Assembly (NCBI GenBank): GCA_005882525.1
Contig: VBGO01000079.1
Span: 1-14,958 of the forward strand
Origin: Chloroflexota bacterium
GTDB taxonomy: Bacteria > Chloroflexota > Dormibacteria > CF-121
Reading direction: 5' to 3'
Length of the DNA: 14,958 nucleotides
The notes below the pieces were generated by a model. That model saw only the letters and a program-made list of their open reading frames with translations, was not told where the DNA came from and searched no databases. Below, one piece after another: positions 14,172 through 14,958 of the stretch; positions within the stretch are counted from its first letter, which is position 1; each line of letters opens with the position of its first letter. A program made the position numbers and the translations under genes.

Positions 14172-14621
14172 GTGGCTGACGATCACTTGACGCTTCCCTC
14201 AATAGCCGTCAGGCACTGGATTGGCGGAAGCGTCGGCGTCGTAATCCTGATTGCCTTCCTTGCTCTCGTGGTCGGTCAGCACGGTTTCCGCCCTCATCTG
14301 ACCCGAGAGCAGGCGATCGCGACTGCCCTGAAGTATGGAAGTGGGCAAGCATACCCCCGCGTCGAAGCCAAATACATGCGTGGCAGCGACCTCGCGAAAG
14401 GCAACGACAGTTGGGCCGGTGCAGATCCTCAGGAGTTCGTCTGGGTCGTCGCCATTTCGGGTCACTATGGAATCTCTCCGCTGGGGACGACGACATGGGG
14501 CATCGCCGTGGTGAGGGACGAATTCTGGAGCGCAACGTCACCCGTTTTTGAGGGCGGCATCGAGGGCAATTGGCCCCCGTTTTTTGACGATCTTCCGGAT
14601 TTGACTCAGGATCAGAAGTAG
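14172..14621 (+). CDS. Small single-pass membrane protein of unknown function
   Basis: 149 residues from GTG 14172; I do not recognise the family. A charged N-terminus (about 15 residues) is followed by one hydrophobic span at about 17-36 (I-G-G-S-V-G-V-V-I-L-I-A-F-L-A-L), then a soluble region with L-T-R-E-Q-A-I-A-T-A-L, which faintly recalls PepSY-like modules, and a Trp/Tyr-rich stretch F-V-W-V-V-A-I-S-G-H-Y-G followed by T-T-T-W-G-I-A-V-V. The likely topology is N-in with a small extracytoplasmic domain. No Shine-Dalgarno is evident and no ATG suits the start. It lies 45 bases after the Rid gene and ends 6 bases from the convergent dehydrogenase gene. Base composition is a little less GC-rich than its neighbours. 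No link to the pathway genes is evident. Confidence 0.6.
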   Translation: MADDHLTLPSIAVRHWIGGSVGVVILIAFLALVVGQHGFRPHLTREQAIATALKYGSGQAYPRVEAKYMRGSDLAKGNDSWAGADPQEFVWVVAISGHYGISPLGTTTWGIAVVRDEFWSATSPVFEGGIEGNWPPFFDDLPDLTQDQK

Positions 14622-14627
14622 TTCGCG

Positions 14628-14958
14628 CTAGCTGTCGGCTGGATGCCGAAACAGATCGCGGGCGATGATCTCGCGCTGGATCTCGGACGTGCCCTCGTAG
14701 ATCCGGGGGGCGCGCACCTCCCGATAGAGGTGCTCGAGGAGATGGCCGCGTTCCAGGGCGATCGCGCCGTGCACCTGGATCGCTACGTCGACCACCTGCT
14801 GCGCCGTCTCGGTCGCAAACAGCTTCGCCATGGCTGAGCGCCGGGCAAGCCGCTGGTCACCACGGTCGCACGCCTTGGCTGCGGCGTAGACGAGCGCCCG
14901 CGCCGCCTCCAGGCGGGTGGCCATCTCGGCCAACTGATGTGACACTGCCTGGAACTCT
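14628..14958 (-). CDS. Acyl-CoA dehydrogenase, C-terminal part (partial, runs off the window)
   Basis: The minus-strand frame is open to the right edge, so only the last 109 codons are seen; the internal GTG at 14945 is not the start. The segment is the C-terminal helical domain of a flavin-dependent acyl-CoA dehydrogenase: Q-A-V-S-H-Q-L-A-E-M-A-T-R-L-E-A-A-R near the left, M-A-K-L-F-A-T-E-T-A-Q, Q-V-H-G-A-I-A-L-E-R-G-H, and R-I-Y-E-G-T-S-E-I-Q-R, which carries a Glu at the usual catalytic-base position of many members. It would oxidise a CoA thioester at the alpha-beta bond and pass electrons to ETF. Acyl-CoA dehydrogenases accompany fused aminobenzoyl/salicylyl-CoA hydroxylases in other clusters, so a shared pathway is plausible. 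It ends 6 bases from the convergent membrane-protein gene, with no terminator between them. Confidence 0.9.
   Translation of the reverse strand, partial: EFQAVSHQLAEMATRLEAARALVYAAAKACDRGDQRLARRSAMAKLFATETAQQVVDVAIQVHGAIALERGHLLEHLYREVRAPRIYEGTSEIQREIIARDLFRHPADS

Overview
High-GC bacterial DNA, tightly packed on both strands. Genes overlap at ATGA or GTGA junctions and Shine-Dalgarno sequences are sparse. A PucD-type xanthine dehydrogenase, an F420-type luciferase-like oxidoreductase and a zinc-ribbon/class III cyclase/AAA/TPR protein suggest a soil lineage of Actinomycetota, Chloroflexota or a related uncultured high-GC phylum. This placement is an inference; no rRNA or tRNA is present to fix it.

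Left part (1-6546), purine breakdown. The plus strand carries the tail of the xanthine dehydrogenase [2Fe-2S] subunit, 8-oxoguanine deaminase, the xanthine dehydrogenase molybdenum subunit, 5-hydroxyisourate hydrolase, OHCU decarboxylase, urate oxidase and a frameshifted DUF3830 (cyclophilin-like) gene. An adenine deaminase of the adenosine deaminase family converges on this run from the minus strand. The steps follow one another: adenine to hypoxanthine, hypoxanthine and xanthine to urate, 8-oxoguanine to urate, then urate to 5-hydroxyisourate to OHCU to (S)-allantoin. Nearly all plus-strand junctions overlap by 1 to 8 bases, so this looks like one translationally coupled operon that starts upstream of the window.

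Middle (6585-9932): one large signalling gene. It encodes a double zinc ribbon, a class III nucleotide cyclase domain, an AAA ATPase and TPR-like repeats. It is divergent from the adenine deaminase gene with only 38 bases between them. Metal and transition-state residues of the cyclase are present, but the two base-selecting positions are not the usual ones.

Right part (9922-14958): a gene set resembling aerobic CoA-dependent breakdown of an aminated or hydroxylated benzoate (2-aminobenzoyl-CoA or salicylyl-CoA type). On the minus strand are an F420-type luciferase-like oxidoreductase and a fused FAD monooxygenase/old-yellow-enzyme protein, 4 bases apart. Divergent from them are a crotonase-family protein and a Rid-family protein. 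A small single-pass membrane protein of unknown function follows, and the C-terminal part of an acyl-CoA dehydrogenase runs off the right edge on the minus strand. The reductase half of the fused protein looks damaged: it lacks an internal segment and its C-terminal end, and a conserved His is replaced by Asn. The crotonase lacks both hydratase glutamates but keeps an Asp at the isomerase/dehalogenase position. This may therefore be a modified form of the known pathway, with the F420 enzyme as a possible substitute reductase (hypothesis).

No gene-free stretch exceeds 46 bases. I saw no RNA genes, CRISPR arrays, insertion sequences or convincing terminators. One dispersed-looking GC-rich palindromic repeat sits at the 5' end of the molybdenum-subunit gene.
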